A stretch of DNA of 64,000 nucleotides from NCBI GenBank assembly GCA_035516255.1, contig DATJAL010000002.1, positions 124,001 through 188,000 of the forward strand, read 5' to 3'. Position 1 is the first letter of the stretch. Every line of letters begins with the position of its first letter. The DNA is from Chitinivibrionales bacterium (GTDB lineage: Bacteria > Fibrobacterota > Chitinivibrionia > Chitinivibrionales > FEN-1185). Made by a program: the position numbers and the translations under genes. Shown piece after piece: positions 8,719 through 18,303 of the stretch. The notes beneath the pieces were generated by a model. It searched no databases. It saw only the letters and a list, made by a program, of their open reading frames with translations, and was not told the origin of the DNA.

Positions 8719-11700
8719 TTAATCCTTTTTAATGGCACAACCGGTCAATTTCTCCAACTTTTCATCAAGACGCTTCTGGGAGACAGGAAAAAGCGTTTTG
8801 ACTTCCTGCTGGGCAAAAAGGGAAATTTTGAATTCTTCAACCATTAACGCGAATTCCAGAATGCCTTTTTGATGTTCTGATGAAGAGGGCGATGCCTGTT
8901 GCAGATACGAGTCTGCCCTTTCCGTATAATCCAGCGCCGTTTTGTGTTTCGGAAGATACTTTCCGATATCGGAAAACGTCCGCTGAATTCTATATGAAAA
9001 TCCCCTGAGATATCTTGGAAAATTGATCACCAGAGTATAATCCGCCGAACCGGTTGATAACAACTCTAAAAATCTTATTAGCTCCCTCGCCAGCTCTCCG
9101 GCGATTTTTACATGGCCTTTTGAGGGATATTTTTTCAGGCTGTTTTTCATCATGGATTGCAAACCTGGATATTCCCGGCCGAAATGTTGAATGCTGGAAA
9201 TGAGTTTGTCCCCGCCCGCAGCGATTTCCCTTTTCACCCTCGCTGCCATTTTTTCAAAATCCGATTTTTTCCAGACGGAAAGTGATTCTTTTCCGAAGCA
9301 ATGGTTTTTAAGAAGATTGAGCAAGATATCTTTTACATCCTTTTTTTTATCAAGGGAAAGCTGCAGCTCCAGGTTTTTCTCAACTTTAATTTCTTTTTCA
9401 AACCAGGCAAGTTCTTTTTCAACCGAAATTTCGAGCAGCTTTTTCACACCGTCCGGATGATAGTTTGCCCGCTCTTCTCTTGAGGTAAAAACGAGGCATT
9501 CCACGGCGCCGCATTTTTCCGCGAGCCCTTTGAACCCGAAAACGGGGAAACCGATTTTTGAGGGAATGACCTCCATGATATCGGGCAAATCCCCAAAATC
9601 CCACGAAAATATGTTTTTTCTTTCCCATTTGCCAATAAACTGATGCCACAACGCGGAATTACCGTTGCTTGCCGTTGCTCCGGCGCCTTTTTTAACCGCG
9701 ATCTTGACCATTAGATGCGGCGGAAGGTCATGGATGGGGAGGGATGAAGGATCAAGCGTGATTCCATTTAATTTTTTTATCGCATCACAGACGGCCGCAA
9801 TAAAATCCTGACCGCAGAAAACAAGCGATGAGGCGATTTTCTGAGCGGTTTCCGGAACAGGTTCCAGCAATTTTTTTATGGATTTTGGAAGATTCCCGAG
9901 GAGATATTGGATTCGAGGCGCGAACAAGCCGGGGACGATCCAGTCAAACACGGTGTCGTTGACATAGGAGAATTCCGATGACGGAACATGCGCCGTGGCG
10001 CCGTCAAGTTCCGAGGAGGGATCGAATTCGTAGGTAATGGGAAAGGCAGCCGCGCCGATGACGACGCTGTCGGGAAAAAGCGCCGCTCGCGCGGTCATGG
10101 CTCCCTTCAGAACGTCTGATTCTTTCATGTAAAGAAATCCGTCCGAGCCGTTTTTATTAACGACCGCGTTCAATTCATGGACGGAGGTGATATTGTCGAG
10201 GCGGCTGGAATAAAACGAATATACCGATTCATCGCCCGCATAAATCCCTCGGGTGCGGAGCTTCTTCTCGACGTCGCTGATGCTATTGCAAAGTTTCTGG
10301 TTATGTTGAAAAAATCCATGATGGGTGCGCAGCTTTCCCGCAACCAGGCCTTCGCGAATGAACACTTCCGCCGCCTCCTTGGGATTAATCCTGCCGTATC
10401 CAACGGTCCTTCCGGCAACAATGACAAGGCCGAAAAGGCTCACCGTTTCCTTTGCCTTGACGCCGCCGGTCTCCTCGTCAAAAAACGGCTCGCTGTACCT
10501 GCGGTTGCACAGATGCGGTGCAACCGCCTCGAGCCACAAGGGATCAATGGACGCGCACGTGCGTGAGTACAGCCGCGAGGTTTCGACAAGTTCCGCGGAG
10601 ACGATCCAATCCGGTTTTTTCTTGAACAGCGCTGAACCGGGAAAGACGAACGCCTTTCGCGCTTTTGCGATATGATAACTGCCGTCCTCGTTTTTATTGC
10701 CGATATGCGAAATAAACCCCGCCGTGATGCAGCAGTGGATCTGCTCATAGGTGACTGCTGGAGATCTTTCAAGGACACCTTCTTTTTTTGTCACCACGCC
10801 CAGGAGCTGCTTATGAATGTCCTGCCATTCGCGCATGCGGACAAATGAAAGAAAATTTTCCTTGCAGAATTTTTTCAGCTGCCCAAAAGATTTTTTTTCA
10901 CGCCGGTCAAATCCGCACGTATTCCATAATTTGAGATAGAAAAGAAAATCAGACATGGGATCGGTGCATTGAGCGTGCGCCGCGTCGGCCGCGTCTTTTT
11001 TGTCCGACGGCCGCACGCGCATGTCCTGGATGCACAGCGCCGAAGCGATCACGGTTATTTCGGGGATGCAGTGCCGGCGATGCGCCTCGATGATCATGCG
11101 CGACAGCGCGGGATCGAGCGGAAAGCGGGCCATGCTCCGCCCGGCGTCCGTGAGATTTCTTTTTTCATCAAGTGCGCCGAGTTCTATAAGCGATGAATAC
11201 CCGTGCGAGACAGCCTGGCGCGCCGGCGGTTCGAGAAACGGAAAATCTTCAATTTTGCCGAGGCGCAACGATGCCATGGAAAGAATGACCTGCCCGAGGT
11301 TGGCGCGCTGGATTTCGGGCATGGTGAATTGGGGCCGCGAGAGCAGGTCCTGCTCCGAATACAGGCGCACGCACACGCCGTCCCGCACACGGCCGCACCT
11401 GCCCGCGCGCTGGGCCGCGCTCGCCTGCGACACCGGCTCGACCGGCAGGCGCGTAATGCCCATGGAAGGGTCAAATCGCTTGACGCGTGCGAGACCCGTG
11501 TCAACAACGTACCGGATGCCGGGTACCGTGATGGACGTTTCCGCGATGTTCGTGGCCACCACAATTTTTTGTTTGTCAATTTTTCTAAATACCGAGGTTT
11601 GGTCGGCCAGCGGCATTCGTCCGAAAAGCGGAACCACGAGGCCGCCGCCGAGCCGCCCCTGCAGAAGGTCCTTGGTTTCAAGAATGTCACGCTCGGTGGG

Positions 11701-12387
11701 CATGAAGACGAGGATGTCGCCTTGATCAGGCTCCCGGAGAATCATGTCAACCGCATCAGCGGCAGCATTGATAAATGAGGCATCGCTTTCGTCGTCCGTC
11801 TTGTCCGGAAGGTAAATTGTTTCCACGGGAAAAAGCCTTCCGGATACCGTAATGACCGGTGCATTGTCAAAGGCCTTTGAAAACAGGGCGGTATTGATGG
11901 TCGCCGATGAGATGACCAGCCGGAGCCCGGGCCGCCGCGGCAAAAGCATCTTGAAATAACCTAGAAGAAAATCGATGTTGAGGCTGCGCTCGTGCGCCTC
12001 GTCGATGACGACGACGTCGTAGCTGTTGAGAAACCTGTCGGTTTGAAGCTCGCGCAGGAGAATGCCGTCGGTCATGAATTTTATTTTCGTTTCCGCCGAA
12101 TCACGATCGTTGAAGCGCACCTTGTATCCCACAAAAGTTCCCAACGCGCAAGAGGCCTGCGAGGCCGCAAAGGCGGCCACCGAAGTCGCCGCAAGCCTGC
12201 GCGGCTGGGTTATGCCTATTTTTCCTTTTTGTCCATATCCTGCTTCAAGGCACAAAAAGGGGAGCTGCGTGGTTTTTCCGGAACCGGTTTCGCCGGCGAC
12301 AATAACGACCGGTGATGACCTCAAGGCGCGGATTATTTCGTCCTTCTTCTCGTAAATCGGCAGGGTTGCTGCAAAAGAAAAATTCAT
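8719..12387 (-). CDS. hrpA: ATP-dependent RNA helicase HrpA-like (DEAH box)
   Basis: 1222 residues from ATG 12387; a GTG at 12450 would add 21 residues without a clear ribosome site. Walker A is GETGSGKTTQLP, followed by TQPRRLAA (Ia), DEAH in VVIDEAHERSL (II), SAT (III), a VATNIAETSITVPG motif and QRAGRCGR (VI). The winged-helix and ratchet regions and the long DUF3418-type C-terminus of HrpA follow. HrpA helicases unwind RNA and rescue stalled ribosomes in E. coli. It lies upstream of glmS, separated by about 150 bases. Confidence 0.93.
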   Translation of the reverse strand: MNFSFAATLPIYEKKDEIIRALRSSPVVIVAGETGSGKTTQLPFLCLEAGYGQKGKIGITQPRRLAATSVAAFAASQASCALGTFVGYKVRFNDRDSAETKIKFMTDGILLRELQTDRFLNSYDVVVIDEAHERSLNIDFLLGYFKMLLPRRPGLRLVISSATINTALFSKAFDNAPVITVSGRLFPVETIYLPDKTDDESDASFINAAADAVDMILREPDQGDILVFMPTERDILETKDLLQGRLGGGLVVPLFGRMPLADQTSVFRKIDKQKIVVATNIAETSITVPGIRYVVDTGLARVKRFDPSMGITRLPVEPVSQASAAQRAGRCGRVRDGVCVRLYSEQDLLSRPQFTMPEIQRANLGQVILSMASLRLGKIEDFPFLEPPARQAVSHGYSSLIELGALDEKRNLTDAGRSMARFPLDPALSRMIIEAHRRHCIPEITVIASALCIQDMRVRPSDKKDAADAAHAQCTDPMSDFLFYLKLWNTCGFDRREKKSFGQLKKFCKENFLSFVRMREWQDIHKQLLGVVTKKEGVLERSPAVTYEQIHCCITAGFISHIGNKNEDGSYHIAKARKAFVFPGSALFKKKPDWIVSAELVETSRLYSRTCASIDPLWLEAVAPHLCNRRYSEPFFDEETGGVKAKETVSLFGLVIVAGRTVGYGRINPKEAAEVFIREGLVAGKLRTHHGFFQHNQKLCNSISDVEKKLRTRGIYAGDESVYSFYSSRLDNITSVHELNAVVNKNGSDGFLYMKESDVLKGAMTARAALFPDSVVIGAAAFPITYEFDPSSELDGATAHVPSSEFSYVNDTVFDWIVPGLFAPRIQYLLGNLPKSIKKLLEPVPETAQKIASSLVFCGQDFIAAVCDAIKKLNGITLDPSSLPIHDLPPHLMVKIAVKKGAGATASNGNSALWHQFIGKWERKNIFSWDFGDLPDIMEVIPSKIGFPVFGFKGLAEKCGAVECLVFTSREERANYHPDGVKKLLEISVEKELAWFEKEIKVEKNLELQLSLDKKKDVKDILLNLLKNHCFGKESLSVWKKSDFEKMAARVKREIAAGGDKLISSIQHFGREYPGLQSMMKNSLKKYPSKGHVKIAGELARELIRFLELLSTGSADYTLVINFPRYLRGFSYRIQRTFSDIGKYLPKHKTALDYTERADSYLQQASPSSSEHQKGILEFALMVEEFKISLFAQQEVKTLFPVSQKRLDEKLEKLTGCAIKKD

Positions 12388-12562
12388 GGCATGCCTGGAA
12401 AGGTCGCGGAAAAAAACACGCGCGGCGGGCTGCGATGCGTCCGACCGCACGTATAAAAATCACTTATGTTGACCTGCGGTAGTAATAATTTTATGGATCT
12501 CCCACCATAAAATGCGTATGAATCCGTAGTATGCATAAAGGAGGGGTGAAGAGAAAAAACTG

Positions 12563-12591
12563 TTGCATTGCCTCGGCACGAGTGATACAAT
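12563..12591 (+). promoter_or_regulatory. Sigma70-type promoter for the response-regulator gene
   Basis: TTGCAT at 12563-12568 and TACAAT at 12586-12591 are separated by 17 bases, close to the TTGACA/TATAAT consensus, and lie about 40 bases upstream of the ATG at 12632. Confidence 0.55.
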
Positions 12592-12631
12592 TTAAAATCA
12601 CCGGGAATGCTTCACAAAGAGGATTTATTGA

Positions 12632-13009
12632 ATGAACCGCAGGCTGGAAGTCGTCGTTGTTGACGATGAGGAACAAATCACCGAGCTCCTGAAGACCTTT
12701 ATCCAATGCATCACGCAGGAAATTCGGGTTCATACCTTCAACGACTCCGTTGACGCGCGGGCATATATCGCCAAAAACCCGGTTGACCTGCTCATCACCG
12801 ACTACAAGATGCCCCGGTACGACGGGCTCCAGCTTATGGAGTCCACCCCCTCTGCCGTGAGAAAGATCATGATCTCCGGATATGTTTCGGAAATTGCCGA
12901 AGAAAAGCTGCAGAAACTCAACGCCACCTTTTTCGAAAAACCCGTTCCCCTGCGCGCGCTTGCGAAAATCATTTCGGAGCAGCAGGAGAGAATCAAGCAC
13001 TCTTCTTAG
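12632..13009 (+). CDS. Receiver-only response regulator (CheY-like)
   Basis: 125 residues, a bare REC domain with no output domain. It has the acidic pair in VVDDEE, the phospho-acceptor Asp in LLITDYKMP (near residue 57), the Thr/Ser switch in MISGY and the Lys in FEKPVP. The truncated length suggests a phosphorelay intermediate or a regulator acting by protein contact. No histidine kinase is encoded nearby. A GAGG ribosome site and a good promoter precede it. Confidence 0.9.
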   Translation: MNRRLEVVVVDDEEQITELLKTFIQCITQEIRVHTFNDSVDARAYIAKNPVDLLITDYKMPRYDGLQLMESTPSAVRKIMISGYVSEIAEEKLQKLNATFFEKPVPLRALAKIISEQQERIKHSS

Positions 13010-13073
13010 GTTGATGCACCGAAGAGATTGTCTTGCGCCCCGACTCACCGTAATCAGGAAGGAATCGGCGGAT

Positions 13074-13412
13074 ATGAATACGCCGGTTGTCATCCTTGTC
13101 GGAAGTCAATTGCTCTATACCGCCGGTGATTTCATGGGCCGGGTGTACATGGCACGCTACGGATTTTGCGCCGCCGCGTTTTTATCGTGGTGGTTTGCCG
13201 TGTATTTCATCATCAGGACCATCGCCATGTTCGGCCAGCTATATGTGTTTACCGCCGTCCCACTCGGAAAAACCATGGCCCTGCTCGGCGCGGTTTCCAT
13301 CATCCTGTCAAACGCGCTGGGCCTGCTGCTGCTCAAGGAGGTGCTTTCTCCGGCCGTTTACATCGGCGTGACGCTCGCCATTGTCGCATTTTTCATATTG
13401 GCGCATACGTGA
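13074..13412 (+). CDS. Small EamA/SMR-like membrane protein
   Basis: 112 residues from ATG 13074, preceded by AGGAAGGAA. It shows four hydrophobic segments (about residues 5-22, 32-52, 58-80 and 88-110) with small residues and a single charged turn (LLLKEVLS), as in half-size EamA or small multidrug resistance transporters. No conserved Glu in helix 1, the drug-binding residue of EmrE, is evident, so transport of cationic drugs is doubtful. Substrate unknown. Confidence 0.65.
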   Translation: MNTPVVILVGSQLLYTAGDFMGRVYMARYGFCAAAFLSWWFAVYFIIRTIAMFGQLYVFTAVPLGKTMALLGAVSIILSNALGLLLLKEVLSPAVYIGVTLAIVAFFILAHT

Positions 13413-13515
13413 AATGCTGCCGTTGGCTTGACAATGAAAAAGGGCCGCGGTTTTTCTACAAGCCGGGCCCCTGTTCCTGAATGTATTGCCTTTGTCAATG
13501 GTGGACTATCGTTTG

Positions 13516-14001
13516 TCAGGCCTTTTTTGTTTCCGCAACAATGTCGCCCAGCCTGAATAGCGAATAGATGATGGACCCGGGGATGCCCGCAATCAGAAGA
13601 ATCGGAATCCACAGCCCGTTGAACCTGGATCGTTTTGCCATGTCGAGTCCCACGAGAATGGTGATAAGGATGTTGACGATCAGCAGCGCCAAAATTCCGG
13701 CCCGGAATATCTTGCGTCCCATCATCATGAAGCGCGGGTGCATCGGACACATTGGCTGGAACCCGCATGCGGGCCCGTTCTGAAACATTGCGCAAGGCCC
13801 CATTCCAGCGCAGTTCCCGTGGCCAGGGCATGCACCCTGCTGCATGCCAAACTCATGCCCGGCCATGCGGGGACACATTCCGGGTGCGGCTTTCTGGATT
13901 GAATCGTGCATCGGGGCCGGAGCGGCAGCGGGTGCCTGGGCCGCGGCCAGACTCATCCATGTTCCAACGACAAGAGCAGAAACAATAGTCATCATGCGCA
14001 T
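13516..14001 (-). CDS. Met/Cys/His-rich secreted-then-membrane protein, possible metal binder
   Basis: 161 residues from ATG 14001, which has AGGAGG upstream; longer in-frame starts lack one. Residues 1-22 form a signal peptide ending in AAAQA. Residues 40-95 are packed with Met, Cys, His and Gly (for example MCPRMAGHEFGM and MCPMHPRFMMM), resembling copper or silver binding segments. Two hydrophobic helices follow at about residues 100-120 and 128-148. No family is recognised; a role in copper handling is inference. It lies just upstream of the tRNA-Asn gene on the opposite strand. Confidence 0.7.
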   Translation of the reverse strand: MRMMTIVSALVVGTWMSLAAAQAPAAAPAPMHDSIQKAAPGMCPRMAGHEFGMQQGACPGHGNCAGMGPCAMFQNGPACGFQPMCPMHPRFMMMGRKIFRAGILALLIVNILITILVGLDMAKRSRFNGLWIPILLIAGIPGSIIYSLFRLGDIVAETKKA

Positions 14002-14154
14002 AAGCGCCTCCTTTTTTAGTTGGCTAGTTTTAAAGGGTTTATGGTTAGACATTATTGTCTGAAAATATGTTTCCGGTATTTGCAATGGGGCGAATACTTT
14101 TGACAATACCGCAAAGGCAATGTATTTTTATCAGGCCTAAAATCTGATGCTTGC

Positions 14155-14262
<108 letters not shown>

Positions 14263-14500
14263 TCCAAAATACTCCCTGAAATGGTTAAATAGGGTCAAGA
14301 AGAGATTTTACACCTTCAAGCAAATTCTGCCCGTACTCCTTCGGACTACTGAGAACTACGGAAATGTGCAAACATATGTGAAAATATCTGGAATGCCAAA
14401 GCGCTCCGGAGGCGTCATGAACGCGTCCGATTGGTTATTGGACTTGCTGGATGCTATTTTATGATGTGGCTAACGACCCTGAGTAAAACAAGGGGGCCTT
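14263..14500. other. attL flank, non-coding
   Basis: No gene seen. The first ~130 bases are a diverged copy of the sequence that follows the right repeat (37900-38027), including the shared segments around GGACTACTGAGAACTACG and AAACATATGTGAAAATATC. The rest holds the leader of the restriction-modification gene with AGGGGG just before its GTG start. Confidence 0.7.
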
Positions 14501-17401
14501 GTGAGTTGTCCTCCAGTAATTCAATCCTTATTATCTCGGTTTACCTCCAATCAAGAATCCTATTCCGCTTCCACCTACAACGAAACCCAACTCCGCCAAG
14601 AATTCCTTAACCCGTTCTTCGAAGCATTGGGTTGGGATGTACCCAATAAACAAGGATTTGCCGAAGCCTACAAAGAAGTAATCCATGAAGACGCTGTGAA
14701 GGTCGGCACCGCAACCAAAGCACCAGATTATTCTTTCCGTGTCGGTGGTACTCGAAAGTTTTTTGTCGAAGCCAAGAGACCATCTGTAAACATCAAGGAC
14801 AATATTGACCCTGCTTTTCAGCTTCGGCGCTATGCATGGTCAGCTAAGCTACCGCTTTCAATTCTTACTGATTTTGAAGAATTCGCAGTTTACGATTGCC
14901 GTGAAAAACCGAACAAAAATGACAAGGCAAGTGTCGGACGTATACTGTACATTCGATTTGAAGAATATGAAAAACGTTGGGATGAGATTGCTTCAATATT
15001 TTCGAAAGATGCAATACAAAAAGGCTCTTTTGACAAATACGCAGAATCCGCTAGGGGCAAGAAAGGTACCTCTGAAGTAGATGATGAATTTCTTGAAGAA
15101 ATCTCGCGGTGGCGTGAACTTCTGGCTCGGAATATTGCAATCAACAATCCGAAACTCAGCCAACGAGAACTAAATTTTGCCGTACAGAGGACAATTGACC
15201 GAATAGTATTCTTGCGGATATGCGAAGCTCGGGGTATCGAGCATTATGGTACACTCTTGGAGCTATTAAATGGCGAAAATGTTTACAAGCGCATCCGTCA
15301 GAACTTCCAAAAAGCGGACGAGATTTATAATTCAGGGCTTTTTCATTTCAAGGATGAAAAGGGCCGGGCTGAACCTCCAGATACGCTAACGCTTTCCCTC
15401 CACATCGATGATAAACCGCTAAAAGACATTATAGAAAACCTGTATTATCCCGAAAGTCCGTATGAGTTTTCAGTTCTCCCAGCCGATATTCTAGGGCAGG
15501 TGTATGAACAGTTCCTTGGAAAGGTCATCCGGCTAACTGCCGGACATCAGGCAAAAGTCGAGGACAAGCCAGAAGTGAAAAAGGCCGGTGGTGTGTTCTA
15601 TACACCTACCTACATCGTCGATTACATCGTTAAGAATACAGTTGGGAAGATAGTTGAAGGAAAAACACCGAAACAGATTGAAAAACTAAAAATTCTCGAT
15701 CCAGCTTGTGGTTCAGGTTCTTTTCTCATTCAGGCATATCAGTTTCTGGCGGATTATCATCGTGACTGGTACATCAAGGACGGGATCGAAAAGAATTCAA
15801 AAGGTAAAGAACCCAAGCTGGTGCAGATTCGTAGCGGCGAATGGCGGCTAAGCACGACAGAAAGAAAGAAAATTTTACTGAACAATATTCATGGTGTCGA
15901 TATTGATTCTCAGGCTGTGGAAGTCACCAAGTTGTCGCTGCTCCTCAAGGTACTGGAAGGTGAAAACGAACAATCCCTGGCTCAGCAAATGACCATGTGG
16001 CATGAACGGGCATTGCCTGATCTGGAAAACAATATCAAGTGCGGAAATTCGCTGATTGGCAGAGATTTTTACGAAGGTGCACAAGAAACCATGGCCTTGG
16101 ATGATACTGAAGATGAGGAACGGATAAAGATAAATGCGTTTGATTGGGATGGAAAACATGGGTTTCAAGAAATAATGAGCAATGGTGGATTTGATGTGGT
16201 AATAGGGAATCCACCGTATGGTGCATCATTTTCAGATGATGAATTGAGCTATTTAATTAATAAATTTCCAATCGCAGATAAGTTCCCAGATAGCTACTGT
16301 ATTTTTATTCTTGAAGGCCTGAATTTATTAAAAACAAATAGTATAATGTCATATATCGTGCCAAACACTTTTTGTGATCTTGAGTCTTGTGATGAATATA
16401 GAAAATCACTGCTTTCTAATGTAACATTTGTCGACCTTTTTCAGTCAGGTTGGGCATTTAAAACCGCAGTAGTTGATACCTTGGTATTCATTCTTGTTAA
16501 AACTCCTTCCAAACCAAATAATAAGATTAAAATTACCGTAGGTCAAAGTAGTTATTTGCGCACAGTTAATTCTTTCCTAAAAAATGATATGATAAAAATT
16601 GATTATAGAAATATGGAAACTGAAAAAGACTTTTTATTACGTGTCAGTAAGAATACAATTCCACTAGGTACATTAGCAACTGTAAGTGCTGGTGTAAAAA
16701 TGTATGAAAAGGGTAAAGGAACACCACCGCAAACAGAAAAGACAATGACTGATAGGCCTTTCTCTAGAAAAGATAAATGTCCTAAAGGCTGGCGAGCGCT
16801 ATATAGAGGTGAGGATGTCGGCAGATATGAGCTCCAACACGAAGGCGAATATGTTAATTATGGCCAATGGTTGGCAGCACCACGTTCCGAGGAATTATTT
16901 AATGCTCCAAAAATATTAATGCGTAGAACGGACTATCGTCTTTTTTCTGTTACGGACAATACATCTTCAATCTGTGTTAATTCTTGTCATGTGATAAAAC
17001 TAAAAGATAATAAATCCAGTCTTCAGTCATATCAATTCTTACTGGGTATTTTAAATTCAAAATTGTTACAGCGTATTTTTGAAATCCAAAATCCTCAAAT
17101 GGTAGACAAAATATTTTCTGAAATAAAGGTAATTTATGTTGAGCGACTTCCCATCCGTCCAATTGATGTTTCCAAAGCATCTGACCAATATTTATTTAAT
17201 AAAATAGTCTCTCTTGTCACTTCCATGCTCGATTTTTATAAAAAGTTTCCACATGTGAAGACCGACCATGAAAAGACTCTTCTTCAACGCCAGATGGATG
17301 CCGCAGATCAAAAAATAGATGAGCTAGTATATGAGCTGTACGGGCTAACGAAAGAAGAAATAAGGGTTGTGGCGGAAACAAGGGAGACGGAATGGCCATA
17401 G
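14501..17401 (+). CDS. Single-chain restriction-modification enzyme (type IIG/Eco57I-like)
   Basis: 966 residues from GTG 14501 with AGGGGG upstream. Residues 20-190 are a nuclease domain of HSDR-N/PD-(D/E)XK type: D76, E90 and K92 lie in the DYSF...VEAKRP motif. The N6-adenine methyltransferase core has GGVFYTPTYIVDYI, DPACGSGSF from residue 400 and the catalytic NPPYG at 570-574. Residues about 690-880 resemble a TaqI/Eco57I target-recognition domain, and the C-terminus is the usual DELVYELYGLT helix. One chain should both methylate and cut its site. Its last codons overlap the SIR2 gene, suggesting one defence operon. Confidence 0.92.
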   Translation: MSCPPVIQSLLSRFTSNQESYSASTYNETQLRQEFLNPFFEALGWDVPNKQGFAEAYKEVIHEDAVKVGTATKAPDYSFRVGGTRKFFVEAKRPSVNIKDNIDPAFQLRRYAWSAKLPLSILTDFEEFAVYDCREKPNKNDKASVGRILYIRFEEYEKRWDEIASIFSKDAIQKGSFDKYAESARGKKGTSEVDDEFLEEISRWRELLARNIAINNPKLSQRELNFAVQRTIDRIVFLRICEARGIEHYGTLLELLNGENVYKRIRQNFQKADEIYNSGLFHFKDEKGRAEPPDTLTLSLHIDDKPLKDIIENLYYPESPYEFSVLPADILGQVYEQFLGKVIRLTAGHQAKVEDKPEVKKAGGVFYTPTYIVDYIVKNTVGKIVEGKTPKQIEKLKILDPACGSGSFLIQAYQFLADYHRDWYIKDGIEKNSKGKEPKLVQIRSGEWRLSTTERKKILLNNIHGVDIDSQAVEVTKLSLLLKVLEGENEQSLAQQMTMWHERALPDLENNIKCGNSLIGRDFYEGAQETMALDDTEDEERIKINAFDWDGKHGFQEIMSNGGFDVVIGNPPYGASFSDDELSYLINKFPIADKFPDSYCIFILEGLNLLKTNSIMSYIVPNTFCDLESCDEYRKSLLSNVTFVDLFQSGWAFKTAVVDTLVFILVKTPSKPNNKIKITVGQSSYLRTVNSFLKNDMIKIDYRNMETEKDFLLRVSKNTIPLGTLATVSAGVKMYEKGKGTPPQTEKTMTDRPFSRKDKCPKGWRALYRGEDVGRYELQHEGEYVNYGQWLAAPRSEELFNAPKILMRRTDYRLFSVTDNTSSICVNSCHVIKLKDNKSSLQSYQFLLGILNSKLLQRIFEIQNPQMVDKIFSEIKVIYVERLPIRPIDVSKASDQYLFNKIVSLVTSMLDFYKKFPHVKTDHEKTLLQRQMDAADQKIDELVYELYGLTKEEIRVVAETRETEWP

Positions 17402-18303
17402 AACTCGTCCCTGATCTAACCAAATTTCCACAGTTTTGTGGTGCCTGCAGGGAGGAGAAGTTAATCGTCTTTGTGGGTGCTGGAGTGTCAGCCCTTTGGG
17501 GATGTAAGAGATGGAAGGATATGGGTGTGGCCTTAATAGATTCCTGCTATAATCTGGGTTTTATAGATTACTGGGAACGCGAAACGCTTGCAAATAAGTA
17601 TTCATCATCACCACGAAGACTAATCACAATCGCAAAAAGTATACTTGGCAGATATTACACACAAGAACTGCAAAAGACAATCGAGCCTAACCGGAAGGAC
17701 AAGTTGCCAAATCTCTTCAAGAATCTATACGAGCTAAATGCAATCTACGTCACGACAAACATCGACAAACATTTTTCCGGCCTGTTCGAAAAGGCGTGCA
17801 TCCATTTCGACCCCAACAAATATGTGCCGTCGATACTGAAGCCAAAAAACATAATCCACCTTCATGGAGTTATTGACAATGAAGATAGTTTAGTCTTGAC
17901 CATTGACGAGTACGTTGGGAGGTACAGAGATAACGATCGCCACAAGCAGCTTTTGGAGCGTATATTCTTGGGCGACGATCAATATTGCGTCTTGTTTGTT
18001 GGATATGGGGCTGACGAGATGGAAATAATTGACTACATGATCGAGAAGTATGGTAGCAAATTGCAACGCTTCATCAATCGCTTATATATTTTGCTGCCAT
18101 TCTTCCAAAATGAAGAACAGCTGTTGCGCTATGAAAAGATGTACTTCTCTCAAGTTAATTTAGAAGTGATACCTTACAACATCAATGCTAGTGGATACGA
18201 TCAGCTGAATGAAGTTATTGAAACATGGCAAAAGGGATTCTCTGATTTCGCCTTGGGAAAAGGTTTCTACCAGTACAATCAACTTATCGAAAGAAACTTG
18301 TGA
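17392..18303 (+). CDS. SIR2-family NADase, defence effector subunit
   Basis: 303 residues. The Rossmann start is FVGAGVS (residues 27-33), then TTNID (121-125, with the NAD-ribose-contacting Asn123), HLHG (156-159, with candidate catalytic His158) and VGYG (203-206). This is the SIR2_2 layout of anti-phage NADases (ThsA, DSR1/DSR2, SIR2-HerA) rather than of deacetylases, since no zinc-binding cysteine quartet is present. The ATG overlaps the restriction gene by 10 bases and the stop overlaps the next gene by 4 (GTGA). In DSR2 an equivalent domain is fused to a large helical sensor; here the sensor-like part is a separate gene. NAD+ depletion is inferred. Confidence 0.88.
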   Translation: MAIELVPDLTKFPQFCGACREEKLIVFVGAGVSALWGCKRWKDMGVALIDSCYNLGFIDYWERETLANKYSSSPRRLITIAKSILGRYYTQELQKTIEPNRKDKLPNLFKNLYELNAIYVTTNIDKHFSGLFEKACIHFDPNKYVPSILKPKNIIHLHGVIDNEDSLVLTIDEYVGRYRDNDRHKQLLERIFLGDDQYCVLFVGYGADEMEIIDYMIEKYGSKLQRFINRLYILLPFFQNEEQLLRYEKMYFSQVNLEVIPYNINASGYDQLNEVIETWQKGFSDFALGKGFYQYNQLIERNL

